Assembly: GCA_937988885.1 (NCBI GenBank)
Contig: CALKHR010000110.1
Coordinates: 62,001-126,000, forward strand
From: an uncultured Roseiflexaceae bacterium
GTDB lineage: Bacteria > Chloroflexota > Chloroflexia > Chloroflexales > Roseiflexaceae
DNA length: 64,000 nucleotides
Direction of reading: 5' to 3'
Shown: positions 1 through 7,286 of the stretch, piece after piece
Numbering within the stretch: position 1 is the stretch's first letter
Layout: every line of letters begins with the position of its first letter
Translations under genes and position numbers: made by a program
The notes under the pieces: generated by a model
Told to the model about the DNA's origin: nothing
What the model saw: the letters and a program-made list of their open reading frames with translations, nothing else
Database searches by the model: none

Positions 1-70
1 AATGCCATTCGAGCGGGCTGTAGCGCATGTGTAAGCGATTTGTCATCATCGTTACGACAAGCGGTCGTAC

Positions 71-835
71 TTACTGATCCTGCTCGATCCAACCTAATGT
101 GCGTAGAAAAGCACGATCATCCTTGGTCAGCGACGCGCGAGCCAACAGGTCTGGCCGTCGTTCGAGCGTGCGTCGCAAACGCTCTTGGCGCCGCCACTTG
201 GCGACTTCGCCGTGATGCCCCGAGAGCAGCACCGGCGGGACGGGTCGACCTTCCCATACAGCGGGCCGAGTGTAATGCGGATATTCTAACAGATAATCGC
301 TGTGCGACTCTTCGGCGGTCGATTCTGCATCGATCACACCGGGGCGCAGGCGCGCCACCGCGTCGAGTACCACCATTGCCGCCAATTCGCCGCCCGTCAG
401 CACGTAATCACCGATCGAAATAGAGCGATCGATCAGCGCCTCGCACACACGCTCGTCGAGTCCTTCGTAGCGGCCACACACCAGCACCAGCCGATCGTAG
501 CTTGTCGCTAACTCCTCGGCGAGCGACTGAGTGAACGGCGTACCAGCCGGCGACATCAGGATGACCTGCGTTTTCGGCGTTTCCGACGCTGTATTCTCGG
601 GCGGAGTAGCGAGCACCACACGCAGAGCGGCGGCCAGCGGCTCAGCCTTCATCACCATACCAGCGCCGCCACCATACGGAGCATCGTCAGTGGTGCGATG
701 CTTGTCCGTGGCATAATCGCGGATATCGTGCAGCCCAATCGAGATCAAACCTGCTTGCACAGCACGTTTGATTATGCTCTCCGTGAGCGGGCCTTGGAAC
801 ATTTCAGGGAACAGCGTCAGAATATCGAATCGCAT
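71..835 (-). CDS. trmD: tRNA (guanine-N1)-methyltransferase TrmD
   Basis: TrmD methylates G37 of tRNAs with S-adenosylmethionine and prevents +1 frameshifting. The 254-residue product has the normal family length. It shows the SPOUT-family signatures in order: PYGGGAGMVMK at residues 53-63, GRYEGLDERV at 121-130, and the trefoil-knot cofactor segment SIGDYVLTGGE at 140-150. The ATG follows a stretch without an evident Shine-Dalgarno sequence, so translation may depend on another signal. The usual ribosomal neighbours (rpsP, rimM, rplS) are not in view, although the window begins just downstream. Identification is secure from the motifs alone. Confidence 0.97.
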   Translation of the reverse strand: MRFDILTLFPEMFQGPLTESIIKRAVQAGLISIGLHDIRDYATDKHRTTDDAPYGGGAGMVMKAEPLAAALRVVLATPPENTASETPKTQVILMSPAGTPFTQSLAEELATSYDRLVLVCGRYEGLDERVCEALIDRSISIGDYVLTGGELAAMVVLDAVARLRPGVIDAESTAEESHSDYLLEYPHYTRPAVWEGRPVPPVLLSGHHGEVAKWRRQERLRRTLERRPDLLARASLTKDDRAFLRTLGWIEQDQ

Positions 836-901
836 ACACTAAGCACACAAAGCGGTTGACACATGCGTCCAGGGGCGTCACGTTCAACCGCAGCACAACC
901 A

Positions 902-1825
902 CTAATCAATACTTGCCAGATACTGCTCGAAGAAATTGGCAGCACGCGTCACATACTGCGCCCGATCCGCGAAATAAGCGCCACAATGCTCGACACCGGG
1001 CACCAGCCACAGCTCCTTCGGCTCGCGGGCCGCATCGAACAACTGCTTGGTATGCGAGACCGGGATCACCGAATCGTTCTCGCCGTGCACCAGCAGCAGC
1101 GGGCGCGGGCTGATCTGCGCCACGATCTCGATCGGGCGAACGGCGCCGAAGCGGTAGCCATAGCGCCAGTGCGAGAGCGCATCGGCCATCGGCACGACAA
1201 GTTGGGCGGGCAGCTTGAATTGCCCAACGCGGTCGGCCAGCAGCTCGGCAATGCCCGAGAAGGGGCTATCGGCGAGCACAGCCGACACCTTTGGCGAGCG
1301 CGCCGCCAGCAGCAGCGCCACCGAAGCACCCATCGAGAAGCCAACCAGGCCGATGCGTGCCTCGGGCATGCGGGTGACAGCATAATTGAGGGCGGCTTCA
1401 GCATCGCGCAGTTCGTAGTAGGCGAGCGAGTGCTGCGCGACTTGGCTCTGGCCGCGCGAGCGCCAATCGAACAGCAACACATTGTTACCGGCCCGCCACA
1501 AGCCACTGCCAATGCCGAGCAGATCGGACTTGGCGCTGTGGTGGCCACCCAGACCGATCACGACGCGCTGCGAGTTGGGGCGCGGCAGCCACCAGCCTAT
1601 AAGACGTATACCGTCCTCAGTCTCAAACGAGACTTCCTCGTAGCCTTCGATCTGCGTTTCGTAGGGCGAGAAGGTGTAGATGGGGTTAGATGTCTCGGCT
1701 GGGCGGTGATTGAGTTTTGCGACCGCGTAGGCAGCGGCACCGACCAACACACCTGCAGCGCCTGCCACAGTTGCGCCGAGAGCGCTCGCGACATAGCGAG
1801 CAAACGGAATATGTCGTGTTTGCAT
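902..1825 (-). CDS. alpha/beta hydrolase with N-terminal membrane anchor
   Basis: Serine hydrolase of the alpha/beta fold, 307 residues. A hydrophobic Ala/Gly/Val-rich segment at residues 12-36 looks like a membrane anchor or uncleaved signal. The catalytic core follows: the nucleophile elbow GFSMGAS (Ser164), HGENDSVIP with the probable acid Asp251, and GVEHCG with the probable catalytic His280. The substrate cannot be told from sequence; related proteins are listed as dienelactone-hydrolase or BAAT-like lipases and esterases. It lies 66 bp upstream of trmD on the same strand. The start has no Shine-Dalgarno, but a TACAAT box ends 6 nt upstream, so the mRNA may be leaderless. Confidence 0.85.
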   Translation of the reverse strand: MQTRHIPFARYVASALGATVAGAAGVLVGAAAYAVAKLNHRPAETSNPIYTFSPYETQIEGYEEVSFETEDGIRLIGWWLPRPNSQRVVIGLGGHHSAKSDLLGIGSGLWRAGNNVLLFDWRSRGQSQVAQHSLAYYELRDAEAALNYAVTRMPEARIGLVGFSMGASVALLLAARSPKVSAVLADSPFSGIAELLADRVGQFKLPAQLVVPMADALSHWRYGYRFGAVRPIEIVAQISPRPLLLVHGENDSVIPVSHTKQLFDAAREPKELWLVPGVEHCGAYFADRAQYVTRAANFFEQYLASID

Positions 1826-1831
1826 AGTGAT

Positions 1832-1840
1832 ATTGTAGCA
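1832..1840 (-). promoter_or_regulatory. extended -10 promoter element giving a probable leaderless mRNA
   Basis: On the minus strand the sequence reads TGCTACAAT, an extended -10 element. The TACAAT box occupies 1832-1837 and is separated by only 6 nt from the ATG at 1823-1825. Transcription would therefore begin at or next to the start codon. No good -35 box is visible, as is common with extended -10 promoters. Confidence 0.45.
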
Positions 1841-2060
1841 TAGCTATAGCTGGCTTGCCACCATCCAAGCAGGCAGGGCAAGCCACCGTACAGCAACGAA
1901 ATCTGTGAACGATCAGCGTTCACGTTCGACTCTATGTGGTAGAAAATGGAGACAAAGCAACACGTTATGGGATGGAGTGAAACAAGCATCGGCTTGTGCC
2001 TCTCCATCCCACCACATTCAGCCCGGAATGGTCATCGGCTTGCGATGGGCTAACGATGGA

Positions 2061-2567
2061 TTACTCGAAAGCGTACTTGCGCCAGACCTCGTGGCGTTCG
2101 AGCTCGCCCAGCAGCGCGAAGGCGACATACTGCGGTTGGCGCGGCTTGCTGAGCAGCACCATATGCGCTTCCTCAGGCGTGCGACCACCTTTGCGATGGT
2201 TGCACTCGCGGCAGGCCGCGACGACGTTATCCCACGTGGTCTTGCCACCGCGCGAGCGTGGCAACACATGGTCAACCGTCAATTGAGCGCGGCCAGGCTG
2301 GGCGCCACAGTATTGACACGTTTCGCGATCGCGTGTCAGCACGCCACGGCGCGAGCATGGCAGCCGCAGACGACGAGGAATGCGAATATAACGGACAAGC
2401 CGAATCACAACGGGAATTTCGAGCGCAAAGCCTTGTGCCCGTAAGCGCTGTTTGGCCGCTTCAATAAGCTCGGCTTTCTCCTGAAGGAGCAACACAACTG
2501 CGCGCCGAATGGAGATAAGCTGCAGCGGCTCATAGCTTGCATTGAGGACGAGAACACGTTGCCCCAA
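2061..2567 (-). CDS. HNH endonuclease family protein
   Basis: A 168-residue protein of the widespread stand-alone HNH family. The C-terminal half holds the nuclease motif: paired cysteines Cys84/Cys87, the catalytic VDH at 98-100, Asn114, and a second pair Cys119/Cys122 followed by NHRKGGRTP. The four cysteines should bind a structural zinc. The N-terminal part, starting near VLVLNASYEPL, is typical of this family. The start is a TTG at 2565-2567 preceded by AAAGGGG. Its cellular role is unknown; such proteins occur alone in many genomes and are not linked to restriction here. A consensus promoter and a roughly 320-nt hairpin-rich leader precede it. Confidence 0.88.
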   Translation of the reverse strand: MGQRVLVLNASYEPLQLISIRRAVVLLLQEKAELIEAAKQRLRAQGFALEIPVVIRLVRYIRIPRRLRLPCSRRGVLTRDRETCQYCGAQPGRAQLTVDHVLPRSRGGKTTWDNVVAACRECNHRKGGRTPEEAHMVLLSKPRQPQYVAFALLGELERHEVWRKYAFE

Positions 2568-2890
2568 AGGACACCCCTTTCAAAAGCCGCACGACAACTG
2601 CACGCGCTCTTGTAGGGGGCCGGGAGGCCCTAGTTAGAGCGCTCTGCCTATAACATCTGCGGCGCTGGCAGTCAGCACCGCGCGAGCGCGCCGCGCTCGC
2701 GGAGGAGTTTGTGCACCGAGGCGCATCGCCCGGCCCATGCGCCTTTCATGGAGTCCAGACCACACAGACCAGCTTCGGTGGAGCTGGGCCTTGCAGAGTT
2801 GATGATCTGACTGTATCGAATAAGCCGTCAAGGAATGATCCTCTTCATACAAATGCGATTATATATGCGCATTTGATCCTATAAACCTTT
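2568..2890 (-). ncRNA. hairpin-rich leader or small structured RNA upstream of the HNH gene
   Basis: This gene-free stretch contains at least five inverted repeats: CAAATGCG/CGCATTTG (2850-2857 with 2868-2875), CCAGCT/AGCTGG (2769-2774 with 2782-2787), AGGCGCAT/ATGCGCCT (2719-2726 with 2737-2744), a 10-bp GC-rich repeat (2681-2690 with 2692-2701), and GGGCC/GGCCC with a GGGA loop (2617-2621 with 2626-2630). A promoter just upstream on the minus strand would transcribe all of it into the HNH gene. I did not recognise a known RNA family. Confidence 0.45.
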
Positions 2891-2894
2891 GTAT

Positions 2895-2924
2895 AGAATA
2901 CACGATCGCATCTGTTTTTGTCAA
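2895..2924 (-). promoter_or_regulatory. sigma-70-type promoter for the HNH leader
   Basis: Minus-strand TTGACA (2919-2924) and TATTCT (2895-2900) are separated by 18 bp, close to the consensus for a housekeeping sigma factor. Transcription would start near 2888, about 320 nt upstream of the HNH start codon. Confidence 0.6.
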
Positions 2925-3230
2925 TATTTTTGTATCTTTACTGTGTTGAGATTGGTCGGTTTTTGCTGATTGTTGCGAGCTATGTATTGTTGCAAGGCGA
3001 GAAGTTGACATTGTGATGCTGAGAACTTTTTCACCCAAGTTGCATGCGTTTCTACTACAAACATGAGTGATGATGGGCGTCTTTGTAATTTATCAAGCGA
3101 ATGTAACTGATCATGAGAGTGCTTTGTTCTACCTACCCATAATGGTTAGCCCAGTGTGGTATCATGCTTCGCAGATGGGTGGTTGTGTTGGGCAGGCCAT
3201 TCAAGCAAGACACATTTCGAGGGTGGAACC

Positions 3231-4364
3231 ATGGCGGGCCGTTCGCTTACGCTCGTTCGAATAGCATCAATTCCAATCCGTATGCATTGGAGTTGGGTTT
3301 TGATGCTGATACCGCTCATTCTGATCTTTTCTCAGGTGTATGGTCATTTGGTAAGCACGCTCTCGGCATGGTTGTTGGCGCTGGCAACCGCCCTGCTGTT
3401 GTGTGTCTCGGTGGTGTTACACGAGGTAGCACACGTTGTGGTAGCGCGCCACTACGGATATCGGGTGCGTGCGATCACGTTGCAGGCGGTCGGTGGGCTG
3501 GCCGAAATCGATGCGGATCACACAACGCCGATCGAGGAGTTGCTGGTGGCGCTGGCAGGCCCATGCGTGAGCCTGGTGTTGGCGCTGTTGGGCGCGCTCG
3601 GGTGGTGGTTGAGCCCCTGGCCTGCACTGAGTCTTTTGGCCCTGTTTCATGCCCTGTCCAACGGTTTGATCGCGGTGTTTAATCTGTTGCCCGGCTACCC
3701 GATGGACGGTGGGCAGATTTTATATGCAGTGTTATGGTTCCTGAACGATGAGGATCTGCCCTCGGCGCGGCTGGCTGCCTACATTGGGAATGTGTGTGGA
3801 TGGTTGATCATCCTGCTGGCCCTGGCGTTCCTGCTGATGGTCGGCGAGCCGATCATCGTCGTTTGCCTGATTCTGATTGGGTTCCTATTGGTGCGTGGAG
3901 CGCAGGCAGGGTATCGGCAGGCGGTGCTGCAGCGTATCTTGCAGGGGATCTCGGTGGGGGATCTGATGCAGCGCGTGTATCGGGCTGTGACTCCTGATCT
4001 GCCGCTCGACCAGTTCGTGGGCCACTATGTGCTAGGTCATATCGATCAGGGGTTCCCTGTACTGCACAACACCAATGAGGAAGGACCGACGCATCTGCTC
4101 GGTATGATGACTTTGAACGATCTGCGGCGCTTTACGTTTAAGGATTGGCCCCGCACCTATGTGGGCGAAGCGATGACGCCTCGCAAACACCTACGAGCGT
4201 TGTCGCCCGAGATGGCCGCACGTGAGGCTTTTCGCACGTTGATCGAGAGTGGTCAAGAGCAGTTGCCAGTAATGGAAGACGAGATGTTACAGGGCATCCT
4301 CCGCCGACGCGATCTCATCAGGTATGTGCAAATGCGGCTTCAGCAGTTGAACCGCTCTCATTAA
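3231..4364 (+). CDS. site-2 protease (M50 family) with CBS domains
   Basis: Intramembrane zinc metalloprotease of the SpoIVFB-like M50 group, 377 residues. The zinc motif HEVAH lies at residues 64-68 within a transmembrane helix, and the third ligand is Asp159 in NLLPGYPMDGG (151-161). Further hydrophobic helices cover residues 20-60 and about 165-225. The C-terminal 150 residues contain two CBS-like segments, which usually bind adenine nucleotides and gate activity. The ATG at 3231 follows GAGGGTGG; an upstream in-frame ATG at 3156 gives an implausible N-terminus. It stands alone, and its substrate cannot be inferred from neighbours. A TGG-TATCAT extended -10 element lies at 3157-3165. Confidence 0.92.
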   Translation: MAGRSLTLVRIASIPIRMHWSWVLMLIPLILIFSQVYGHLVSTLSAWLLALATALLLCVSVVLHEVAHVVVARHYGYRVRAITLQAVGGLAEIDADHTTPIEELLVALAGPCVSLVLALLGALGWWLSPWPALSLLALFHALSNGLIAVFNLLPGYPMDGGQILYAVLWFLNDEDLPSARLAAYIGNVCGWLIILLALAFLLMVGEPIIVVCLILIGFLLVRGAQAGYRQAVLQRILQGISVGDLMQRVYRAVTPDLPLDQFVGHYVLGHIDQGFPVLHNTNEEGPTHLLGMMTLNDLRRFTFKDWPRTYVGEAMTPRKHLRALSPEMAAREAFRTLIESGQEQLPVMEDEMLQGILRRRDLIRYVQMRLQQLNRSH

Positions 4365-4428
4365 CCAAGCTGCTGCTTGGTCGCTTCACCGCTCGCCCAC
4401 AGATTCAATCCAACACTATGCGGGAACA

Positions 4429-4650
4429 TTAGGCCGCACAGCGGATCGTGCGTATGGTATCGACGACACGCAGGTCGAGATGTTGTGCGTCTAGCGTGCC
4501 AAAGGCGTGTTCGATAATTTGATCGATCAGGTCGCCTTGCTCGTCGAGTTTGTGTTTGCTGATTTCGGCATAGTAGCTATTAGCTTCGCGCTTCTGGAAC
4601 TGAGCTGCCTCAAGTTCGTGCCTACTGCTACCACAGTTACCGAAGCTCAT
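4429..4650 (-). CDS. small hypothetical protein divergent from ldh
   Basis: A 73-residue reading frame preceded by an excellent ribosome binding site (AGGAG, 6 nt before the ATG). The product is charged and probably helical in the middle (KLDEQGDLIDQIIEHAFG), and I do not recognise a family. It ends in TAA and shares its upstream region with the ldh promoter, so the two genes are divergent. The good ribosome binding site is the main reason to accept it; an overlapping plus-strand frame has no such signal. Confidence 0.5.
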   Translation of the reverse strand: MSFGNCGSSRHELEAAQFQKREANSYYAEISKHKLDEQGDLIDQIIEHAFGTLDAQHLDLRVVDTIRTIRCAA

Positions 4651-4668
4651 GGTGATCTCCTGTTCCTA

Positions 4669-4696
4669 TTGTCCTTGATGCGCTTTATGGTATAGT
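4669..4696 (+). promoter_or_regulatory. promoter of ldh
   Basis: TTGTCC (4669-4674), a 16-bp spacer, and TATAGT (4691-4696) preceded by TG form an extended -10 promoter. The start of transcription would be near 4703, leaving a leader of about 78 nt before ldh. The -35 region lies just upstream of the start codon of the divergent small gene. Confidence 0.55.
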
Positions 4697-4780
4697 ACAC
4701 TATCCGATCGGAAGTTCATAGCAGCCAGCTACTACAGTTACGGATACAAAAACCGTTACAACAGTTAAGAGAAAGACGTT

Positions 4781-5731
4781 ATGGATACGCAAAAAGTTGC
4801 AGGTAAGGTTGGCCTTGTAGGTACTGGCATGGTCGGCTCCTCGTTCGCGTATGCCCTCATGCAGCGTCGCCTTGCTAACGAGTTGGTTCTTGTAGACAAA
4901 GATGCAGCCCGAGCCGAAGGTGAAGCCATGGATCTCAACCATGGGTTGCCGTTTGTGCGTCCGTTGAAGATCACTTCGGGCGGGTACGAGGCGCTGGCTG
5001 GCAGTGAGCTGGTGGTGATCACTGCGGGCGCGAATCAGCGGCCAGGCGAGACGCGCTTGGACCTGTTGCAGCGCAACGCGGCGGTGTTTCACGACATTGT
5101 TCCGCAGGTGGTGGCCGTGTGCCCCGATGCGATTCTGGTGGTGGCCACCAACCCGGTCGATATCCTCACGACGATCGCTGCCGATATCGCGGGGTTGCCG
5201 CATGGCCGCGTGCTCGGTTCGGGTACGATCCTCGATACTGCTCGCTTTCGGTATTTGCTGGGCGAGTACTACCGCGTTGATCCGCGCAGTGTGCATGCCT
5301 ACATTGTCGGTGAGCACGGCGATACGGAGTTGGCGCTCTGGAGTTTGGCGAATATCGCTGGGGTGCGGCTGCGCGATTTCGTTGGGCCGGATGGTCGTGG
5401 CTACGATCAGGCGGCGATGGATGCGATCTTCGAGCAGACCCGCACGGCTGCCTACGAGATTATTAAGCGCAAACATGCGACGTACTATGCGATCGGTCTG
5501 GGCTTGCTGACGATCGTCGAGGCGGTATTGCGCGATCAGCGCACGGTGCTGACGGTGAGCACGCCGATGACCGGACAGTACGGCGTCGAGGGTATTGCGA
5601 CGAGTTTGCCGACGATTGTTGGGCGCAACGGTGCGGTGGAGATTTTGAATCTGCCGCTCAGCGATGAGGAACAGGCGGCGTTCCGGCATTCGTCGCAGGT
5701 GTTGAAGGATCGGTTGGCGCAGTTGACGTGA
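4781..5731 (+). CDS. ldh: L-lactate dehydrogenase
   Basis: NAD-dependent oxidoreductase of 316 residues that interconverts pyruvate and L-lactate. The Rossmann motif GTGMVG is at 14-19. The substrate loop reads AGANQRPGETR (82-92), and Gln86 at the specificity position favours lactate dehydrogenase over malate dehydrogenase, which has Arg there. Also visible are the NPVD segment (124-127), the LDTARFR motif (151-157) and the active-site His179 in GEHGD. Length is typical. It is transcribed alone or with the RNA methyltransferase 48 bp downstream. The chief alternative, malate dehydrogenase of the LDH-like group, is made less likely by the Gln. Confidence 0.92.
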   Translation: MDTQKVAGKVGLVGTGMVGSSFAYALMQRRLANELVLVDKDAARAEGEAMDLNHGLPFVRPLKITSGGYEALAGSELVVITAGANQRPGETRLDLLQRNAAVFHDIVPQVVAVCPDAILVVATNPVDILTTIAADIAGLPHGRVLGSGTILDTARFRYLLGEYYRVDPRSVHAYIVGEHGDTELALWSLANIAGVRLRDFVGPDGRGYDQAAMDAIFEQTRTAAYEIIKRKHATYYAIGLGLLTIVEAVLRDQRTVLTVSTPMTGQYGVEGIATSLPTIVGRNGAVEILNLPLSDEEQAAFRHSSQVLKDRLAQLT

Positions 5732-5779
5732 TGGCGCCGCCGATCGGTTTGTTGATAACGTTAGAGATAAGTAGGTTCT

Positions 5780-7054
5780 ATGACTCATTGGCCAGAGACG
5801 TTGGAGTTGACGCTCGATGGAATCGCTCAGGGTGGCGAGGGTGTCGGGCGTTGGGATGGGCGCGTTGTGTTCGTGGGCGGCGGGCTGCCCGGCGAGCGTG
5901 TGCGTGTGCGCCTGCACGAGCGCCGCGATTCGTACGCGCGCGGCGAGGCGGTTGCCATCCTTGAGGCATCGCCGGACCGCGTTGCGCCGCGTGTCGAGGG
6001 CGCCGATTGGATGCCGTGGCAGCATATCGAGTATGCCGCTCAGGTTCGTTTTAAGCGCCAGATCCTCGCCGATCAACTGGCCAAGATCGGCGGGTTCGGC
6101 GATGTGACGGTGGGCGAGACGCTGCCTGCGGCGCGACCGTGGGAGTATCGCAATAGTGCGCATTTCCACTGCGATGGCGCGCGGATCGGCTATTACGCGG
6201 CTGGCACGCGGCGGCTGCAGGAGGTGAGGCACGATCCGCTGTTGCATCCTGCGCTCAACGAGGTGTTGGCGGCGCTGCACACGGTGCGCGATGATTCGAT
6301 GCCGCGCTGCGAGATCGCGCTGCGCGTCAGCGAGAGCAATGGCTATGTGCTGGCGACGTTGAAGATCCCCGATCAGCGACAGCCCACTGCGTATGCGTCG
6401 CTGCGTGCGTTGGCTTCACGCTGGCGTGCGCAGTGCCCGGCGCTGGCGGGGGTGACGTTGCGCTCGACGCCGCCGATTCCACTCGGCGCACCGTATTTGG
6501 TGGAGGAGTTTGGCGGGCTCGATTTCCAACTCAGCCCGATGACGTTCTTCCAGGTGAATCGCAGTTCGGCGGAGCAGTTGTTGGGGCTGTTGCGCTCGGG
6601 ATTGCAGTTGCGTTCGAGCGATATGTTGCTCGACTTGTACTGCGGCGCAGGGGCGTTCGCGCTGCCGTTGTCGAGTTCGGTGGCCGAGGTGTTGGGTGTC
6701 GAGGAGTTCGCTGGCTCGATCGCGGATGCGCGAGCGACCGCCGAGGCCCACGAGATCACGAATGTGCGGTTCGAGGTGGGCGCGGTGGAGCGGGTGCTTG
6801 AGCATATCGATGATGCGTTTAGTGTGGCGGTGCTCGACCCGCCGCGACGCGGCTGCCACCCGTTGGCGCTGGAGAACTTGGTGAAGATCGGGCCTGCGCG
6901 GATCGCGTATGTGAGTTGTCACCCGGCCACGCTGGCCCGCGATCTGAAGATTCTGGCGGGCCACGGGTATCGGTTGGTGAGCGTGCAGCCCGTCGATCTG
7001 TTCCCGCAGACGCCGCACATCGAGAGTGTGACGATGTTGCAACGAGAGGCTTAG
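5780..7054 (+). CDS. class I RNA uracil-C5 methyltransferase (TrmA/RlmD/RlmCD type)
   Basis: A 424-residue member of the RumA/TrmA family that puts a methyl group on C5 of uridine in rRNA or tRNA. An N-terminal TRAM-type domain (residues 5-65) is followed by the SAM-binding motif LLDLYCGAGAFALPL (about 283-297), the DPPRRG motif, and the catalytic cysteine in YVSCHPATLARDL (about 379-391). The cysteines that normally bind a 4Fe-4S cluster before the conserved QH..Y segment are absent: the sequence is DWMPWQHIEY. The target (23S U747, U1939 or tRNA U54) cannot be decided from sequence. An intrinsic terminator follows 150 bp downstream. Confidence 0.88.
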   Translation: MTHWPETLELTLDGIAQGGEGVGRWDGRVVFVGGGLPGERVRVRLHERRDSYARGEAVAILEASPDRVAPRVEGADWMPWQHIEYAAQVRFKRQILADQLAKIGGFGDVTVGETLPAARPWEYRNSAHFHCDGARIGYYAAGTRRLQEVRHDPLLHPALNEVLAALHTVRDDSMPRCEIALRVSESNGYVLATLKIPDQRQPTAYASLRALASRWRAQCPALAGVTLRSTPPIPLGAPYLVEEFGGLDFQLSPMTFFQVNRSSAEQLLGLLRSGLQLRSSDMLLDLYCGAGAFALPLSSSVAEVLGVEEFAGSIADARATAEAHEITNVRFEVGAVERVLEHIDDAFSVAVLDPPRRGCHPLALENLVKIGPARIAYVSCHPATLARDLKILAGHGYRLVSVQPVDLFPQTPHIESVTMLQREA

Positions 7055-7205
7055 CAATGCGCTGTGCTGGCCGCGAGTAGAGCGGCGCGCGTTTTGGCGC
7101 GAAGCGCCACATCTGTCCGAGCGCGCACACGTTGAACACGACGTTGTTTGCCCGTAGCGACGGGCGTTCACATCGCGATTGGCTTTTTCTTCCCATACCA
7201 TAAAC

Positions 7206-7236
7206 GGAGGCTCAGGGTTGCCTGGGCCTCCTTTTT
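7206..7236 (+). terminator. intrinsic terminator
   Basis: GGAGGCTCAGG and CCTGGGCCTCC pair around a GTTG loop and are followed directly by TTTTT. It serves the plus-strand ldh/methyltransferase transcript. The rest of the gap 7055-7286 shows no gene. Confidence 0.85.
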
Positions 7237-7286
7237 GTGTCGAGATTCTGCAAGATGCAAAACCTCGACGTGGTTTGAAAATGGGG

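Noticed and set aside
2061..2567. HNH protein as an IscB/HEARO-type RNA-guided nuclease
   Set aside because: The protein is only 168 residues and lacks RuvC and PLMP domains. The upstream hairpins alone are not evidence for a guide RNA.
2634..2852. 72-residue minus-strand frame in the HNH leader
   Set aside because: Composition is Arg/Ala-rich, codons run through several perfect hairpins, and there is no ribosome binding site. The region is better explained as structured RNA.
4700..6280. Long minus-strand frame of 526 residues across ldh and the methyltransferase
   Set aside because: Arg/His/Gln-rich shadow of two well-identified plus-strand genes, with no motifs of its own.
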